Below are positions 18,322 to 26,339 of a stretch of 64,000 nt of DNA, piece after piece; the stretch's first letter is position 1; each line of letters begins with the position of its first letter. Where the stretch lies: assembly GCF_030296695.1 (NCBI RefSeq), contig NZ_AP027737.1, forward strand, positions 434,001 to 498,000, given 5' to 3'. The translations under genes were made by a program, and so were the position numbers. The notes beneath the pieces are model-generated. The model did not search any database. It was not told the DNA's origin and saw only the letters and a list, made by a program, of their open reading frames with translations. This stretch comes from Agromyces mangrovi. Its GTDB lineage: Bacteria > Actinomycetota > Actinomycetes > Actinomycetales > Microbacteriaceae.

Positions 18322-19860
18322 ATGCCCGAGACCCCCGCAGAGACGACCGACGGAGCGACTGCGGGTGGTGCACAGAAGGCGACGGCCGACGCTCGGGGTC
18401 CGGTCACCCCCGCCTGGGAAGCGCCCGCGGGCGCGAGCACCCGCATGACGTGGGCGCCCGAGGGCCACGAGCCCATCTCGCTCACCGCGACGGCGGACTG
18501 GACGGTGCTGCGCCGGAAGGAGTCGCCGGCCGCCGAGGTCTTCGCGGTCTCCTATCTCGCCGACGACGCGCCCGCCGAGCGCCCCGTGACGTTCGTGTTC
18601 AACGGCGGCCCGGGGGCATCCTCCGCGTACCTGCACGTCGGGTCCATCGGCCCCCGCCGTGTCGTCCTGCCCGACGACGGATCGACGGCGCGGATGCCGG
18701 TGCGCCTGGTCGACAACGATGCGTCGTGGATCCCCGACACCGACCTGGTGTTCATCGACCCGGTCGGCACCGGGTTCTCGCGAGCCATCCCGCCGGAGTC
18801 GGACGCCGGCGCGGACGCGCCGACCTACTGGAGCTACGATCGCGACCTCTCGGCGATGCGGGAGTTCATCAGCCGCTGGCTGTCGCGCCATCGCCGGTGG
18901 TCGGCGCCGGTGTTCCTCGCCGGCGAGAGCTACGGCGGCTACCGGGTCGGGCGCCTCGCGTGGTCGCTGCCGACGGACGAGGGCGTGGGGCTCGCGGGCG
19001 CCGTCCTCATCTCGCCGGCGCTCGAGATCACCCCGCTCACGTTCACCGACTACGCCACCGACCCGTACGTCGACACGGTTCCGACCATGGCGGCGGGCGC
19101 GTTCCACCACGGGCGCTGCCGTGCGCCGGAGGCGGCGGACGGCGCCGAGGCAGTCGCGGCCGCTGCGATGGCGTTCGCGACGACCGACTACGCGATGTTC
19201 CTGGTGCGCGGCGCGGCGGTGCCGGCCGAGGAGCGAGCCGTCGTGCTGTCGCGCCTGGCCGATCTGGTCGGACTCGCTCCAGCAGTGGTGGAGCAGCTGC
19301 ACGGCCGTATCGGCATCGACCGCTGGACCCGCGAGATCCTCCGCGACCGCGGCGAGGTCGCTGGACTCTACGACGTCACCCAGACCGTCGTCGACCCGTT
19401 CCCGGACCGCGTGTCGTTCGAGGGCGGCGAGCACACCCTGGCGGGTTCGACGGCGGCGTTCACCATGGCGGTCAACCACCTGCTGCGCGCCGAGATCGGG
19501 GTGGAGACCGACCGGCAGTACGCGGTGCTCAGCGAGGAGGTCAACACGAAGTGGACCACGGACGACGGCCACCATGCGCTGCAGGCCCCTCCCGGATCGG
19601 TCGACGACCTGCGCAGGGGCCTCACGCTCAACCCGCACCTGCAGGCGCTCATCGTGCATGGTCGCCACGACCTGGTGACGCCGCTCGACAGCTCCCGCCG
19701 GATCGTCGACCTCATGCGCCTGGCGCCGGCCACGGGCGATCGCGTGCACGTGCGTGCCTACGACGGCGGGCACATGTTCTACACGCTCAGCGACAGCCGG
19801 GCGGCCTTCACCGCCGACGTGCGCGAGTTCTTCGCCGCGTGCCTGCCCGATCGCGCCTGA
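18322..19860 (+). CDS. Serine carboxypeptidase, peptidase family S10
   Basis: 512 residues. All S10 marks are present: NGGPGASS (oxyanion region), the GESYGG nucleophile Ser, the catalytic Asp in HGRHDLVTP and the catalytic His in YDGGHMFY. Family members remove C-terminal residues from peptides, usually at acid pH. I see no signal peptide (the N-terminus is Pro/Ala/Thr-rich and unstructured), so a cytoplasmic site or non-classical export is possible. AGGAGG 5 nt before the ATG fixes the start. TAGGCT near 18276 may be the -10 box. Confidence 0.9.
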   Translation: MPETPAETTDGATAGGAQKATADARGPVTPAWEAPAGASTRMTWAPEGHEPISLTATADWTVLRRKESPAAEVFAVSYLADDAPAERPVTFVFNGGPGASSAYLHVGSIGPRRVVLPDDGSTARMPVRLVDNDASWIPDTDLVFIDPVGTGFSRAIPPESDAGADAPTYWSYDRDLSAMREFISRWLSRHRRWSAPVFLAGESYGGYRVGRLAWSLPTDEGVGLAGAVLISPALEITPLTFTDYATDPYVDTVPTMAAGAFHHGRCRAPEAADGAEAVAAAAMAFATTDYAMFLVRGAAVPAEERAVVLSRLADLVGLAPAVVEQLHGRIGIDRWTREILRDRGEVAGLYDVTQTVVDPFPDRVSFEGGEHTLAGSTAAFTMAVNHLLRAEIGVETDRQYAVLSEEVNTKWTTDDGHHALQAPPGSVDDLRRGLTLNPHLQALIVHGRHDLVTPLDSSRRIVDLMRLAPATGDRVHVRAYDGGHMFYTLSDSRAAFTADVREFFAACLPDRA

Positions 19861-19922
19861 TCGCCGGGATCGAACTGCGCTGACGACGGATGCCCCGGAG
19901 CGGAGCGCCTCGAGACCGACCA

Positions 19923-19969
19923 TTGACATCTCGATCGGTGCGGCCTATCGTACAACCAAATGGTTGTAC
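19923..19969 (+). promoter_or_regulatory. ArsR promoter with operator overlapping the start codon
   Basis: TTGACA (19923-19928), exactly 17 bp, then TATCGT (19946-19951). A perfect 20-bp palindrome GTACAACCAAATGGTTGTAC spans 19950-19969 and contains the ATG (19960-19962). Transcription would start at or next to the A of the ATG, so the mRNA should be leaderless and the bound repressor would block initiation. Confidence 0.8.
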
Positions 19970-20322
19970 GAAATGAACTGACGGAGGCCGAGACCGACCG
20001 TGTCTTCCACGCGCTCGCCGCGGCCACGCGGCGCGACATCCTTCGCCGCACCGCGGTGGAGGAGCAGTCGGTGTCGCAGCTCGCGGGCGACTACGACATG
20101 TCGTTCGCTGCCGTGCAGAAGCACGTGGCCGTGCTCGAGGAGGCACGCCTCGTCATCAAGCGTGCGGAAGGACGGGAGCGGCTCGTGCGTGCCGACCCGA
20201 CCGTGATCGCGCGCGTCCGCGCACTGCTGGCGCAGTACGAGGACCTCTGGCGCGGCCGCATCGACCGGCTCGACGCGCTGCTGGCGGAGCATCCGTCATC
20301 TGATTCCACCGAAAGGGACTGA
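19960..20322 (+). CDS. ArsR family winged-helix repressor
   Basis: 120 residues, one ArsR winged helix: AETDRVFHALAAATRRDILRRTAVEEQSVSQLAGDYDMSFAAVQKHVAVLEEARLV. No Cys metal site is present, so this is the non-metal type that usually partners with AHSA1/SRPBCC genes. It ends 1 nt before the SRPBCC start, forming a tight operon. Start fixed by the -35/-10 pair just upstream, with the self-operator overlapping the ATG. Confidence 0.9.
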   Translation: MVVRNELTEAETDRVFHALAAATRRDILRRTAVEEQSVSQLAGDYDMSFAAVQKHVAVLEEARLVIKRAEGRERLVRADPTVIARVRALLAQYEDLWRGRIDRLDALLAEHPSSDSTERD

Positions 20323-20323
20323 C

Positions 20324-21304
20324 ATGCCCACCATCGACATCACCTCCGACCCCGAGGCGCTCACCATGACCGTCGTCGCCGAGTTCGACGCGCCGGTCGA
20401 GCGGCTCTGGGCGATCTATACCGACCCGCGCCAGCTCGAGCGCTTCTGGGGCCCGCCCGGGTGGCCGGCGACGTTCTCGGAGTACGACCTGTCCGTCGGT
20501 GGCCACGCCCACTACGCCATGAACGGTCCCCGCGGTGAGCTGTCGCGCGGCACGTGGGAGTTCCTCGCCATCGAGGAGCCGCACCGCCTCGAGGTGCTCG
20601 ACGCGTTCGCCGACGAGAGTGGTGCCCCGATCGAGGGCATGCCCGCGATGCGCATGGTCTTCACGTTCGAGGAGTCCGGCACCGGAACGCAAATGCGCAC
20701 CGTCAGCCACTTCACCTCGGTCGAGGCGCTCGAACAGGTCATCGAGATGGGCGTGGTCGAGGGCACGCGCCTGGCCATGGGCCAGATCGAGCGCGTGCTG
20801 CACGACCTGCGCGAGTACGCGCAGGGCAGGGGCACGCAGACCGAGGTGCTCACCGACCAGCACGTGCGCATCACGCGCCTCGTCGACGGGCCGCGCGACC
20901 TCGTCTGGCGCGCGCACACCGAGCCCAAGCTGATGAAGCAGTGGCTGCTCGGTCCGGACGGCTGGGTCATGACCGAGTGCGAGATGCCCGCGTCGGCGCC
21001 CGGTCCGTACCGCTACGCGTGGGCGCCTGTCGACGGCGGCGAGGGCGAGCCGTTCGGGTTCGATGGCGAGGTGACGCTCATGCAGGCGCCGCACCGCATG
21101 GTCTCGACCGAGCACATGTCGGGCACCGAGTACCCGCCGACGCTCAACGACCTGCAGCTCTACGAGGAGGACGGCGCGACACTCATCACGTTCCTGATCG
21201 AGTACCCCGACGCCGCGACCCGCGACATGGTGCTCGCGACCGGCATGGCCGACGGCATGGAGACCAGCTACGCCCGACTCGAGCGCGAGCTGCTCGCGGT
21301 GTAA
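20324..21304 (+). CDS. Tandem SRPBCC (AHSA1-like) domain protein
   Basis: 326 residues made of two SRPBCC/AHSA1-type domains: residues about 10-160 (FDAPVERLWAIYTDPRQLERFWGPPGWPATF) and about 172-326 (VDGPRDLVWRAHTEPKLMKQWLLGPDGWVMTECEM). Each has the START-like lipid- or ligand-binding fold pattern with the conserved Trp-Pro/Gly block. The domains seem to be a duplication fused in one chain; most partners of ArsR regulators are single-domain. Cytoplasmic; ligand and activity unknown. RBS-like AAGGGA upstream, and the gene is coupled to arsR by a 1-nt gap. Confidence 0.85.
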   Translation: MPTIDITSDPEALTMTVVAEFDAPVERLWAIYTDPRQLERFWGPPGWPATFSEYDLSVGGHAHYAMNGPRGELSRGTWEFLAIEEPHRLEVLDAFADESGAPIEGMPAMRMVFTFEESGTGTQMRTVSHFTSVEALEQVIEMGVVEGTRLAMGQIERVLHDLREYAQGRGTQTEVLTDQHVRITRLVDGPRDLVWRAHTEPKLMKQWLLGPDGWVMTECEMPASAPGPYRYAWAPVDGGEGEPFGFDGEVTLMQAPHRMVSTEHMSGTEYPPTLNDLQLYEEDGATLITFLIEYPDAATRDMVLATGMADGMETSYARLERELLAV

Positions 21305-21414
21305 GCGAGCGGATGCCCCTGAGCCGTCGCGCGTGACGGCGGAGCGAAGTACGGTGGGCCACGTGGCCGGCGACGTGCCGGCTGCGTGGCCCTCACCCTG
21401 TGCTGGAGGAGCCC

Positions 21415-22089
21415 ATGGGCGAACCGAGTGACGAGCCGCAGACGGTGTCGGCCGCCGAGTTCCGGCGGTCCCCGGGCGCCGAGCACTGGCGCGTGACCGG
21501 GTCGGGCGGGCCGCAGGCGGTGTTCACCGCGTCGTCGCTCGCCGAGGCGGTGCGCCTCGTCGAACCCGTCGTCGCCGCGGCCGAGCGTCACGGCATCCAG
21601 CCCGACATCGATGTGCGACCCGAGGGCGTCGTCGTGAGCATCCCGGACCGCGACTTCGCGGGCATCCCGGCGTCGGCGGCATCGTTCGCGGCCGAGGTCT
21701 CCAGGGCGGCAGCCGAGCTGGGGCTCACCGCGGATCCCTCGCTCGTGCAGTCGGTCGGCATCTACGTTGCCCAGCACTCCGAGGCCGACGCGCGCCCGTT
21801 CTTCCTGGCCGCGCTCGGCTACGAACCGTTGGGCGACACCGACGCCGTCGACCCGCTGCGCCGCGGCCCGCAACTCGCGTTCAACCCCATCACCGGCGAC
21901 GCCGCGTCGCGCGGCCGCACGCACTTCGACGTCTACGTGCCGGGCGACCAGGCGCAGGCGCGAGTCGATGCCGCCCTCGCCGCCGGGGGCCGGCTCGCCG
22001 ACGGCTCCAACCCGCCGTTCTGGTGGTCGCTCGCCTCCCCCGACAACCACGGGGTGGATATCGCTCCGTGGGCGGATGCCACGGACTGA
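21415..22089 (+). CDS. Pterin-dehydratase-like / VOC (glyoxalase) fusion protein
   Basis: 224 residues. The first ~100 resemble 4a-carbinolamine dehydratase (HWRVTGSG, a helix with VVAAAERHGIQPDIDVRPEGVVVSI, then an ADLA-like segment), but the usual catalytic His is replaced (RHGIQPD rather than HHP). The C-terminal half is a VOC domain (GIYVAQHSEADARPFFLAALGYEPL, THFDVYVPGDQ, WWSLASPDNHGVDIAPW). Such fusions occur in actinobacteria, and the dehydratase part is probably non-catalytic. ATG 21415 follows GGAGG by 5 nt. No clear operon partner. Confidence 0.72.
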   Translation: MGEPSDEPQTVSAAEFRRSPGAEHWRVTGSGGPQAVFTASSLAEAVRLVEPVVAAAERHGIQPDIDVRPEGVVVSIPDRDFAGIPASAASFAAEVSRAAAELGLTADPSLVQSVGIYVAQHSEADARPFFLAALGYEPLGDTDAVDPLRRGPQLAFNPITGDAASRGRTHFDVYVPGDQAQARVDAALAAGGRLADGSNPPFWWSLASPDNHGVDIAPWADATD

Positions 22090-22118
22090 GCTCGTACCCG
22101 GATTGATAGCGTCGCCGT

Positions 22119-22568
22119 ATGGGGCGCCACCTCGTTCTTGCTCCGGCCATCGGACTGTCGCTGCTGCTCGCGTCGTGTGCCGGCGGCCAGCAGGTCGCAG
22201 AGAGCGCGGCACCGGCGGACTCGGCGACCGCCGAGTCGGCGTGCGGCCCCGTCGACGACTCCCAGCAGTTCCCCGACGTCATCGCCGCCGAACTCGGACG
22301 GAGCGGCGACGACTTCTCGATCTCGGTCACGATCTGCTCGCCGTACGACACCCCTGAGCGCTACGCCGACGGTTGGCGCGTGCTCTCGCCCAGCGGTGAG
22401 GTGCTCGCCGAGCACGAACTCACCCATGATCACGCGAACGAGCAGCCCTTCACCCGCACCCGCGGGCCGTTCCCGATCCCCGACCACGTCGACGGAGTCG
22501 TCGTCGAGGGCCGCGACCAGGCGAACGGCTACGGCGGCGAGACCGTCACGATCGACGTGCCGCGCTGA
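22119..22568 (+). CDS. Small putative lipoprotein
   Basis: 149 residues with a signal and lipobox LLLASCAGG at residues 15-23. The mature part has two further Cys (SACGPVD, ITICSPYD) that could pair. No family recognised. TAGCGT 6 nt before the ATG points to a leaderless transcript. It is convergent with vapC. Confidence 0.68.
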   Translation: MGRHLVLAPAIGLSLLLASCAGGQQVAESAAPADSATAESACGPVDDSQQFPDVIAAELGRSGDDFSISVTICSPYDTPERYADGWRVLSPSGEVLAEHELTHDHANEQPFTRTRGPFPIPDHVDGVVVEGRDQANGYGGETVTIDVPR

Positions 22569-22592
22569 CCAACGCGCCGCAGCACGACTGAC

Positions 22593-23012
22593 CTACGCAG
22601 ACCAAGGGTCGAGAAGCTCCACGCCTGTCGATTCGAAGTCCTTCGTGTTCCGGGTCGCACACGTCGCGTTGCGGGCACGACAGATCGCAGCGATCTGGGC
22701 ATCGGCTGTACTGATGGGCCTTCCGAGGAGGTCGCGAGCGACCACGATCTCGGCATACTGGTCCGCGGCATGCGCATCGAACGCAAGCACGGCCGCGGTC
22801 GCCCGATACGGCTCGACCGCCGCATGCACGCTCGCGGTGAGCAGGTCCCTGCGCCGACCGTCCGGGAGCCGCAGGAGTCCGGCCATCAGCTCGGCGAGCG
22901 TGACGGCGGTGATTGCAGCATCCTCGGCCAGCCCCTCGAGCCATGCGACGACATTCGGATCCGGGCGCGGTCGGACCAACTCCGAGATGACGTTCGTGTC
23001 GAGAACGATCAC
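22593..23012 (-). CDS. vapC: VapC/FitB-type PIN-domain toxin ribonuclease
   Basis: 139 residues, one PIN domain. Acidic metal-site residues are in place: Asp5 (MIVLDTN), Glu41 (LAELMAG), Asp104 (STADAQIAA) and the NTKDF block near 122-126. Members cleave RNA, often tRNA or rRNA, when freed from the antitoxin. The start overlaps the antitoxin stop by 4 bp (ATGA), so translation is coupled. The DLLGRPISTADAQIAAI block is typical of the FitB branch. Confidence 0.92.
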   Translation of the reverse strand: MIVLDTNVISELVRPRPDPNVVAWLEGLAEDAAITAVTLAELMAGLLRLPDGRRRDLLTASVHAAVEPYRATAAVLAFDAHAADQYAEIVVARDLLGRPISTADAQIAAICRARNATCATRNTKDFESTGVELLDPWSA

Positions 23013-23242
23013 CCGAAGTCCACCGCACGTGCAACGTCAGAGCGCTCGGGAACCGGCAGTTCATCGACCCCACCCGCGGCCTGCGCGGCCCGCAGGATTG
23101 CGAGTCCGATGTTCGGTCGGTTCGCGGCCTTGGTGAGGATCTCGCGTACTTCGGCCTCCATCGAGCGACCGTGCTCCTTCGCCTGCGCGGCAAGCTGTTC
23201 TTTCACGGACTCATCGAGTCCACGAACGACGATCGATGCCAT
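23009..23242 (-). CDS. vapB: FitA/VapB-type antitoxin, ribbon-helix-helix
   Basis: 77 residues. The N-terminal ribbon-helix-helix MASIVVRGLDESVKEQLAAQA binds DNA; the helix HGRSMEAEVREIL is the FitA signature, and the C-terminal tail should wrap the toxin. AGGAGG precedes the ATG. Autorepression is suggested by paired TGATATCA sites 17-36 nt upstream. The toxin gene overlaps its 3' end. Confidence 0.92.
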   Translation of the reverse strand: MASIVVRGLDESVKEQLAAQAKEHGRSMEAEVREILTKAANRPNIGLAILRAAQAAGGVDELPVPERSDVARAVDFG

Positions 23243-23258
23243 CGCGATCCCCTCCTAC

Positions 23259-23278
23259 TGATATCAGAGATGATATCA
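23259..23278 (-). promoter_or_regulatory. VapB/FitA operator
   Basis: The 20-bp element TGATATCAGAGATGATATCA comprises two copies of the self-complementary octamer TGATATCA separated by GAGA, just upstream of the antitoxin RBS. Dual sites with this spacing suit a tetrameric FitAB/VapBC repressor. The run of AT bases is unusual here. Confidence 0.75.
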
Positions 23279-23386
23279 AGGGTGAGGCTTCTCGCACTGT
23301 CGCGCTCTGGGCCCGATCCAGGATCGAGTGGTGAACGGCGTCCATCGCCGACCCGGTGTGGCAATGTGAGCCGAGTGAAGCATGGG

Positions 23387-23734
23387 ATGGACCGCACGCG
23401 AACTGCCTGGGCGATCCTGGCAGGCGCCGCAACGATCTCGGCCCTCTCGGCGTGCGCACCTGCCGAGCCGACCGAAGCGCGGGGACCGCAGGCGATCGTC
23501 GGATGGTCGAACGGTGGCGACGAGTTGATCATCCTCATCGGCACCTGTCACGGTGATCCCGAGGCGACGGTCGTCGAGGACGACGAAACGGTGACCGTCA
23601 CCATCGAGTCGACCCTGCATGATCCGGGCGATGCCTGCCAGGACAGCCTTCGCGTCGCACTCGACACGCAACTGGGCGACCGCGCGGTAATCGACGGCGT
23701 GACCGGAAAGACGCCCCCGGGTATCGAGGGCTAG
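23387..23734 (+). CDS. Small putative lipoprotein
   Basis: About 115 residues beginning MDRTRTAWAILAGAATISALSAC, a lipoprotein signal with lipobox LSAC. The mature part holds two Cys about 30 residues apart (GTCHGDPEAT, DACQDSL). No family recognised. The start is uncertain: GTG codons at 23366 and 23375 are in frame, but the ATG gives a normal signal length. Convergent with ychF, ending 16 bases from it. Confidence 0.6.
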   Translation: MDRTRTAWAILAGAATISALSACAPAEPTEARGPQAIVGWSNGGDELIILIGTCHGDPEATVVEDDETVTVTIESTLHDPGDACQDSLRVALDTQLGDRAVIDGVTGKTPPGIEG

Positions 23735-23750
23735 CGCCTCAGCCGACCGC

Positions 23751-24824
23751 CTACACGTTGAAGCGGAACTCCACCACGTCGCCGTCGGCCATCACGTAGT
23801 CCTTGCCCTCCATGCGGGCCTTGCCGCGCGAGCGGGCCTCGGCGACCGAGCCGGCGTCGACCAGGTCGTCGAACGAGATGACCTCGGCCTTGATGAAGCC
23901 CTTCTCGAAGTCGGTGTGGATCACGCCGGCCGCCTGCGGCGCCTTCGCGCCCTTCGGGACCGTCCAGGCGCGCGACTCCTTCGGCCCCGCGGTGAGGTAG
24001 GTCTGCAGGCCGAGCGTGTCGAAGCCGATGCGCGCGAGCTGGTCGAGGCCCGACTCGTCCTGGCCGGTCGACGCGAGCAGCTCCGCGGCGTCCTCGGGGT
24101 CGAGGTCGATCAGCTCCGACTCGATCTTCGCGTCGAGGAAGACCGCCTCGGCCGGGGCCACGAGCGCGGCGAGCTCGGCCGTGCGCGCAGCATCCGTCAG
24201 CACCGCCTCGTCGACGTTGAAGACGTAGATGAACGGCTTCGCGGTGAGCAGGCCCAGCTCGCGGATCGGGGTCAGGTCGACGGATGCCGCCGACAGCGGC
24301 GTGCCCCGCTGCAGCACGTCGAGCGCCTCCTGCGCCGCGGCGAGCACCGACGGATCGAGCTTGCGACCCTTGACCTCCTTCTCGTAGCGCGTGATGGCGC
24401 GCTCGAGGGTCTCGAGGTCGGCGAGGATCAGCTCGGCGTTGATCGTCTCCATGTCGTTCTTCGGGTCGACGGCGCCGTCGACGTGCACGACGTCGGCATC
24501 CTCGAAGCCGCGCACGACCTGCGCGATGGCGTCGGCCTCGCGGATGTTCGCGAGGAACTTGTTGCCGAGCCCCTCGCCCTCGCTCGCGCCGCGCACGATG
24601 CCGGCGATGTCGACGAACGACACGGTCGCGGGCAGGATGCGCTCCGAGCCGAAGATGCCCGCGAGCACCGTCAGGCGCGGGTCGGGCAGGTTGACGACGC
24701 CGATGTTCGGCTCGATCGTCGCGAACGGGTAGTTCGCCGCGAGCACGCCGTTCTTGGTGAGCGCGTTGAAGAGGGTCGACTTGCCGACGTTCGGGAGCCC
24801 GACGATTCCGATGGTGAGTGCCAC
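23751..24824 (-). CDS. ychF: Redox-regulated ATPase/GTPase YchF
   Basis: 357 residues, the usual YchF length. G1 GLPNVGKS is at residues 8-15. YPFATIEPNIGVV (switch), DIAGIVRGASEGEGLGNKF (G3) and YVFNVDE (altered G4, ATP-preferring) follow. The C-terminal TGS domain has the VIHTDFEKGFIKAEVI pattern. It is an Obg-family ribosome-associated ATPase involved in stress responses. GTG at 24824 is chosen because TAGACT lies 8 nt upstream (leaderless) and this gives the family N-terminus. Confidence 0.97.
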   Translation of the reverse strand: MALTIGIVGLPNVGKSTLFNALTKNGVLAANYPFATIEPNIGVVNLPDPRLTVLAGIFGSERILPATVSFVDIAGIVRGASEGEGLGNKFLANIREADAIAQVVRGFEDADVVHVDGAVDPKNDMETINAELILADLETLERAITRYEKEVKGRKLDPSVLAAAQEALDVLQRGTPLSAASVDLTPIRELGLLTAKPFIYVFNVDEAVLTDAARTAELAALVAPAEAVFLDAKIESELIDLDPEDAAELLASTGQDESGLDQLARIGFDTLGLQTYLTAGPKESRAWTVPKGAKAPQAAGVIHTDFEKGFIKAEVISFDDLVDAGSVAEARSRGKARMEGKDYVMADGDVVEFRFNV

Positions 24825-24869
24825 GGGCGACCAGTCTACGTGGGCGCGGGCGCGCGGTCCTGCGCGAGA

Positions 24870-24903
24870 GGGCGGGCGGATGCTCCGGGGCATCCGCCCG
24901 CCC
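24870..24903 (-). terminator. Terminator of the RibD/DHFR-like upstream region
   Basis: A 14-bp perfect stem (GGGCGGGCGGATGC / GCATCCGCCCGCCC) with loop TCCGGG lies between the reductase stop at 24907 and the ychF start. It should end the minus-strand reductase transcript before it reaches ychF. Confidence 0.7.
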
Positions 24904-24906
24904 CGT

Positions 24907-25518
24907 TCACACCGCGTCGACGCGCCAGCGCATCAGCACGTTGCCCGACTCGGGCCACGCCCGGGTCTCGAGCAGCTTCAGGGCGACCGGTGGGCGCGAA
25001 TCGAACAGCGGCACGCCCGATCCGGCGATCAGCGGGAACGTCACGAGGTGCAGCTCGTCGACGAGCCCCTCCTCCATGAGGTGGTTCCAGAGCACGCGGC
25101 CGAGCAGCACGAGGATGCCTCGCCCATCGCCGGCCTTGAGCCCGCGCACCTCATCGGCGGCGTCGGCGACCGGCACGATCCGCGTGTTCCGGTAGGGCGC
25201 CAGGTCCTCCTCGGTGATCGTGTCGGAGACGACGACCTTCTCGACCTCGGCGAACCGCGCGGCGAACTCGCGCCGGATGTCGGTGGCATCCGGGGCATCC
25301 GCCACCCTCGCCCAGTAGGAGAGGTTGCCGAGCGCCGAGCGCCGCCCGCTGAGCAGCAGGGTGTCGGACTCGCGCAGCAGCGACGTCGTGTAGTGGTCGA
25401 ACGAGTCGGCACCGCGGTAGTCGGGGTGCTGGTGCGCGAAGAACGACGCGATGTCGTGGTCGTCGTCCTCGTAGCGACCGTCGACGGTGGTGAAGTTGCA
25501 CACGGTGAGCGTCCTCAT
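24907..25518 (-). CDS. Dihydrofolate reductase family protein (RibD C-terminal type)
   Basis: 203 residues, DHFR/RibD_C Rossmann-like fold: VCNFTTVDGRYEDDD at the N-terminus, LLLSGRRSALGNLSYW, ILVLLGRVLWNHLMEEGLVDELHLVTFPLIAGSGVPLF. The last block is the hallmark of this family, which includes NADPH-dependent reductases of unknown substrate close to riboflavin reductases. No folate-specific signature is obvious. TAGCGT lies 7 nt before the ATG (leaderless). It stands alone, ahead of ychF. Confidence 0.85.
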   Translation of the reverse strand: MRTLTVCNFTTVDGRYEDDDHDIASFFAHQHPDYRGADSFDHYTTSLLRESDTLLLSGRRSALGNLSYWARVADAPDATDIRREFAARFAEVEKVVVSDTITEEDLAPYRNTRIVPVADAADEVRGLKAGDGRGILVLLGRVLWNHLMEEGLVDELHLVTFPLIAGSGVPLFDSRPPVALKLLETRAWPESGNVLMRWRVDAV

Positions 25519-25666
25519 GAGGCGCACGCTACCCGGCGCGCCCGACACGGCGGTCGGCGTGCGGTTCTCCACAGCCCCGTCACCGCCAGCGGACAGCCAC
25601 GGGCGGATGCCGGCGAAGCGCGTGCCGCTCCGCGGCCGTGTCGGTCGGCGATGTGAGGATGGCGGC

Positions 25667-26284
25667 GTGCCAGTGGACTTCACCGCGATCGACTTCGAGA
25701 CCGCCAACCGTTCGAGCGCGTCGGCCTGCTCGGTCGGGCTGGTGAAGGTACGCGACGGGCGCCCGGTCGACGAGGCGTACTGGCTCATCAAGCCGCCATT
25801 CCCGCACGACGAGTTCAACGAGTGGAACGTGCGCATCCACGGCATCACTCCCGATCAGGTGACGGATGCCCCGCTGTGGCACGACCTCCTGCCCGAGTTC
25901 ACCGCGTTCGCGGGCAACGACTGGCTCGTCGCCCACAACGCCGGGTTCGACATGAACGTGCTGCGCGGCCTCGCCGATGCGTTCGGCGTCGACGCGCCGA
26001 ACCACCGCTACCTGTGCAGCCTGCAGGTCGCGCGCAGCACGTACCACCTCGACTCGTACCGATTGCCGGTCGCGGCCATGGCGGCCGGGTTCGAGGACTT
26101 CTCGCACCACAACGCGCTCGACGACTCGCGCGCCTGCGCGGCGATCGTCGCGCACGCTGCGAAGCGGCACGAGGCCGACGACCTGGACGCGCTCGCCCGC
26201 TCGACCCGCGCCCGCATCGGCACGATCGGGCCCGACGCGACCCGCGAGCACCGGGCCGACCACGGCCCGATGGCGCTGCAGTAG
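25667..26284 (+). CDS. DEDDh 3'-5' exonuclease, DnaQ-like
   Basis: About 205 residues. ExoI IDFETAN (residues about 7-13), ExoII AHNAGFDMNVLRGL and ExoIII HHNALDDSRACAAI give the DEDDh acidic set plus His. It degrades single-stranded DNA or RNA 3'-5', and resembles stand-alone DnaQ-type proofreading/repair nucleases; I see no polymerase-binding extension. GTG 25667 is chosen because a GTG 6 nt later would shorten the N-terminal beta strand. GAGGAT 6 nt upstream suggests leaderless initiation. rmuC follows 55 nt later. Confidence 0.85.
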   Translation: MPVDFTAIDFETANRSSASACSVGLVKVRDGRPVDEAYWLIKPPFPHDEFNEWNVRIHGITPDQVTDAPLWHDLLPEFTAFAGNDWLVAHNAGFDMNVLRGLADAFGVDAPNHRYLCSLQVARSTYHLDSYRLPVAAMAAGFEDFSHHNALDDSRACAAIVAHAAKRHEADDLDALARSTRARIGTIGPDATREHRADHGPMALQ

Positions 26285-26339
26285 CGCCACCCCGACCACG
26301 TTCCGACCCGATGTCGGGGGCCGCTGCAACACTTCAGAC

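Noticed and set aside
23259..23278. Attachment site or recombination site
   Set aside because: The paired TGATATCA repeats lie at the antitoxin promoter and are better explained as an operator.
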